64,000 nucleotides of DNA, from the NCBI GenBank assembly GCA_030532135.1, contig JAUNLT010000001.1, forward strand, positions 34,591-98,590, read 5' to 3'. Numbering within the stretch: the stretch's first letter is position 1; every line of letters begins with the position of its first letter. This document shows, in pieces, positions 61,418 through 64,000 of the stretch. The DNA is from Lagierella massiliensis. GTDB lineage: Bacteria; Bacillota; Clostridia; Tissierellales; Peptoniphilaceae. The notes beneath the pieces are model-generated. The model ran no database searches. It worked only from the letters and a program-made list of their open reading frames with translations, and was not told where the DNA came from. The position numbers were made by a program, and so were the translations under genes.

Positions 61418-64000
61418 ATGAAAAATTCCAGGGTATTAGCATTTTTGCTGACTTTTGTAATGATTTTTACAACCATTGACAGTTCAGTTTTTGCAACAGC
61501 TTTTAGATCTGTTAATAAAGATGATTCCGTAGAATTAGAAGGGGAAGTTGTAGGTCAGAAAAAAGTTTTTAATATTGACAAAGAACTTTTGGTAGATTCG
61601 GGTGACAAGAATACAAAATCAAATATGACTTATTTACGCAGGAGTTTTCTTGGCGGAGCATTATTTGAGGATGCAACTATCAAAAACACAAGTACTAGAA
61701 ATGCAGACAATACAACTATAGTTTTAAATACTAAAGGATTAAACGGTGGTGTATTTGATTGGTCTGTTTTTGAAGAAAATAAATTTGAAATTATATTTTC
61801 AAAAACGGTTAATGGTGCAGTTGTAGAAATAGATAGAATTATAGTTGATAAGAGTAGTGGAGGAACTATTACTAAATATATTGATTGGCCAGTAGGAACT
61901 GGAGCAGATACTGTTCAAATCTCCACAAGTTTTGATGGAAATTATGATGTAAGGGCAGAGTTTACTCGAGGAAATAGTTTCGGATCTGAAGGTAAGTTCA
62001 CTTTCAATTTAACAATAATAGAAATTCCAAATACTGAGTTAAAAGTTAAATATAAAGATATTTATGGAAATACATTATTAGAAAACAAACCTACTCCTGA
62101 GGCTAACGAAAGTCTTCCTAACATTAAATTGGGAGATGGAACATTTGAATTACCTACAGATGATAAATCTGCTAATCTGAGAAATTTAAATGATGCTGCA
62201 GAGGATTCTACGGGTTTTCCAGCTGTATTTGGTGATGATGCTGCAGATGCCATAGTCGATTTTGTAGAGACGGAGATACTTAATAGTTATACTACATTAC
62301 CGTTTACGGTTAATGGAAATATAGAAGGCGAATTTACATTGGGAACAGGTGACAATCAAAAGACTTACAAATATACAGTAAATCAAGAGTCAAAATCAGA
62401 TCCTACAGTTATCACTGTAACATATATGGCAGATATTGCAGTTCCAACGCCTAATATTGAAGGGGATGTTCCTGAGGCACCTCAAGGATATGCAAGGTTA
62501 ACATTTAATGCGGACGAAGTAGATTCAGATGGAATTAAAGGGCAGTTTAAAGCTTCAATTGGAGATTCTATAAAGAACAGATATGTAGATGTCAAAGATA
62601 ATTTAGAGTGGAATAATCCTAAAATCAATGATGCCTATAACAATATAGAAAAACCTGAACCTTTAAAAGAAGGAGTGGTAGATGTAGAAAAATTCTTTAA
62701 AAAATGGAATGAAACCCTTCCTTCTACAGGAACTGTTCAAACAAAGAATTTCAATGCAGTTTACGCTGATAAGGCGGTTATAATACCATATTTACCAACT
62801 GAACCTGAACCAACAGTAGACCCTGATGGGAACACCATCTCCGAGTCTTATATAACTGTAACTTTCCAAACAGAAGATGAAACTAAGGGTACAGTAAAAG
62901 TTGGAGATAAGTTAGGGGCAAAAGTATTTGCAAAAGTAAAACCTGGAACAGATTTATCTACATTAAAAGATCCAGAGAATAAAGACTTAATCGTAGCAGT
63001 AGCAAAAGAAAACTATGGATTTGTAAAATGGCAACCTGCACTAGGATTAGCACAAGCTGATAGTCCATATATAGCTAGTTTCCTTGAAAATGGTAGTGAG
63101 ATTAATGAAGGAGAAGATGACATTCCTAAAGGATGGTATACGGTAACTGTAAAACAAGACGATACTATCTTGGACAATACAGTTCCTACTAAATATTATG
63201 CAGTAGAAAGTAATAAAACATTAAAAGCAAACACATTGCCAGATCTAGCTAATAAGGAGAAAAATGGTTATAAAAATCCTTCTTGGTATAAGGATTCAGA
63301 TACTACAGCAACTTTAAATCCTGAAACAGTTGAAATAATTGCAGATACTACATTTACAGCATCTGCAACAAAGAAGACAGATAAAGAAACAGTAGAAGAA
63401 CTAGGTGGATTAGAGCCAGTAAACCTAGCAAAATTCAAAGGGGAAAGCATAGAAGCAGGCTTCTGGAAAGGTGGAGTTACACCAAAGACAACAGTTGCAG
63501 CAGACAAGGCAAAAGCACAAGCCCTATTAGACAAAGCAACAGTAACAGACAAGTCAGGAAGAACAACAACAACCGCTGGAGAATACGTAGGCACATTAAC
63601 AGTAAAATTTGCAGACGGAACAACAGTAGACGTAGCAAACCAAAAGCTATACGTATACGAAAACGGAGCAGACAAACCAGAAGAAGGAACTCCAGTACCA
63701 GTAAATTCAGTAGTAGTAACCTACAAAGCAGGAGAAGGAGTAACAACATTTGTTGCTAAAGAAGTTCTAGTTAAAAAAGGCACAAAAGAAGGAGACCTTC
63801 CATCAAAACCAAGCACAAGCTTAGTAGATGGATACAAAAACCTAGTATGGACAGCAAATCCTGAAATTGATGCAACAGCTGGAATTCAAAAAGATACAGT
63901 AGTAACAGCATCTGCAACAAAGAAGACAGACGCAGAAAAAGTAACAGAACTAGGTGGATTAGAGCCAGTAAACCTAGCAAAATTCAAAGGGGAAAGCATA
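61418..64000 (+). CDS. Large repeat-bearing surface protein, 5' part (runs off window)
   Basis: 861 codons are visible and the frame is open at the right edge. Signal peptide MKNSRVLAFLLTFVMIFTTI with cleavage after SVFA. The first about 640 residues are unique beta-rich sequence with a PTEPEPTVDPDG linker. From about residue 585 there are modules of the type YTVTVKQDDTILDN...TFTASATKK alternating with Rib/alpha-like domains (KATVTDKSGRTTTTAGEY, TLTVKFADGTTVDVANQK). One unit spans 549 bases: 63401-63451 recurs almost identically at 63950-64000. RBS AAGGAG before ATG 61418. Repeat proteins like this usually continue with many more copies and a sorting signal. Confidence 0.88.
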   Translation, partial: MKNSRVLAFLLTFVMIFTTIDSSVFATAFRSVNKDDSVELEGEVVGQKKVFNIDKELLVDSGDKNTKSNMTYLRRSFLGGALFEDATIKNTSTRNADNTTIVLNTKGLNGGVFDWSVFEENKFEIIFSKTVNGAVVEIDRIIVDKSSGGTITKYIDWPVGTGADTVQISTSFDGNYDVRAEFTRGNSFGSEGKFTFNLTIIEIPNTELKVKYKDIYGNTLLENKPTPEANESLPNIKLGDGTFELPTDDKSANLRNLNDAAEDSTGFPAVFGDDAADAIVDFVETEILNSYTTLPFTVNGNIEGEFTLGTGDNQKTYKYTVNQESKSDPTVITVTYMADIAVPTPNIEGDVPEAPQGYARLTFNADEVDSDGIKGQFKASIGDSIKNRYVDVKDNLEWNNPKINDAYNNIEKPEPLKEGVVDVEKFFKKWNETLPSTGTVQTKNFNAVYADKAVIIPYLPTEPEPTVDPDGNTISESYITVTFQTEDETKGTVKVGDKLGAKVFAKVKPGTDLSTLKDPENKDLIVAVAKENYGFVKWQPALGLAQADSPYIASFLENGSEINEGEDDIPKGWYTVTVKQDDTILDNTVPTKYYAVESNKTLKANTLPDLANKEKNGYKNPSWYKDSDTTATLNPETVEIIADTTFTASATKKTDKETVEELGGLEPVNLAKFKGESIEAGFWKGGVTPKTTVAADKAKAQALLDKATVTDKSGRTTTTAGEYVGTLTVKFADGTTVDVANQKLYVYENGADKPEEGTPVPVNSVVVTYKAGEGVTTFVAKEVLVKKGTKEGDLPSKPSTSLVDGYKNLVWTANPEIDATAGIQKDTVVTASATKKTDAEKVTELGGLEPVNLAKFKGESI
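63401..64000 (+). repeat. 549-bp in-frame tandem repeat in the surface-protein gene
   Basis: The stretch beginning CTAGGTGGATTAGAGCCAGT at 63401 recurs at 63950, 549 bases (183 codons) later, and is identical as far as the window shows. The preceding about 45 bases (GCATCTGCAACAAAGAAGAC at 63360 and 63909) are also shared. At least one full unit plus the start of a second is present. Confidence 0.9.

Noticed and set aside
63268-63980. Minus-strand Leu-rich frames opposite the surface-protein repeats
   Set aside because: Reverse reading of an A-rich repetitive coding strand; composition artefact.

Overview
This 64 kb window is an AT-rich chromosomal segment of a Gram-positive anaerobe. The low GC, strong AGGAGG-type ribosome binding sites with many TTG starts, a T-box leader, a large SRP RNA with an Alu domain, a GH25 lysozyme, a cell-wall-binding-repeat/SH3/3D protein, hybrid cluster protein and a selenocysteine peroxiredoxin point to Tissierellia/Clostridia. 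A Peptoniphilaceae-like organism is my best guess (inference). There is no prophage, insertion sequence, CRISPR array or rRNA operon.

Layout. 1-5.0 kb: end of secA, prfB with its +1 frameshift, tex. 5.2-7.1 kb: a TDT-type transporter with a DUF169 protein. 7.4-8.4 kb: a 2-hydroxyacid dehydrogenase. 8.4-12.7 kb: a six-gene ABC export cluster with two membrane-anchored accessory proteins. 13.0-17.9 kb: a stress island with selenoprotein peroxiredoxin, an SDR, a Crp/Fnr regulator, hcp behind a perfect palindromic operator, and a DUF1858 plus hemerythrin pair that looks like a split RIC/ScdA repair protein. 18-23 kb: M42 peptidase, two YitT proteins flanking DNA polymerase IV, and a GH25 lysozyme. 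23.6-28.4 kb: MarR regulator with ftsH, thioesterase, ABC exporter. 28.9-35.3 kb: Na+ symporter, DMT permease, DUF1294, tag, glycerophosphodiesterase, DEAD-box helicase, pseudouridine synthase. 35.5-41 kb: HemZ-family protein, SRPBCC protein, 3D-domain wall protein with WalR-type promoter boxes, two lipoproteins, glutaredoxin. 41-44.1 kb: murE, SRP RNA, tRNA-Ser and mnmH. 44.1-48.5 kb: a MacB-like ATPase with a coiled-coil FtsX permease. 48.6-55.3 kb: flavoprotein, SAF-domain oxidoreductase, fRMsr, T-box with type-2 ileS, DUF503 protein. 55.3-64 kb: a long non-coding leader followed by two very large secreted surface proteins, the second cut off by the window end.

Themes. Selenium is used in two ways: UGA-encoded Sec in the peroxiredoxin and tRNA 2-selenouridine synthase MnmH. 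MnmH appears to start at AUU, with its Shine-Dalgarno in a hairpin loop. Redox and nitrosative defence is concentrated at 13-18 kb, with fRMsr and glutaredoxin elsewhere. Cell-envelope functions dominate the second half. Most coordinates for starts were chosen by ribosome binding site position, and several differ from the longest open frame.
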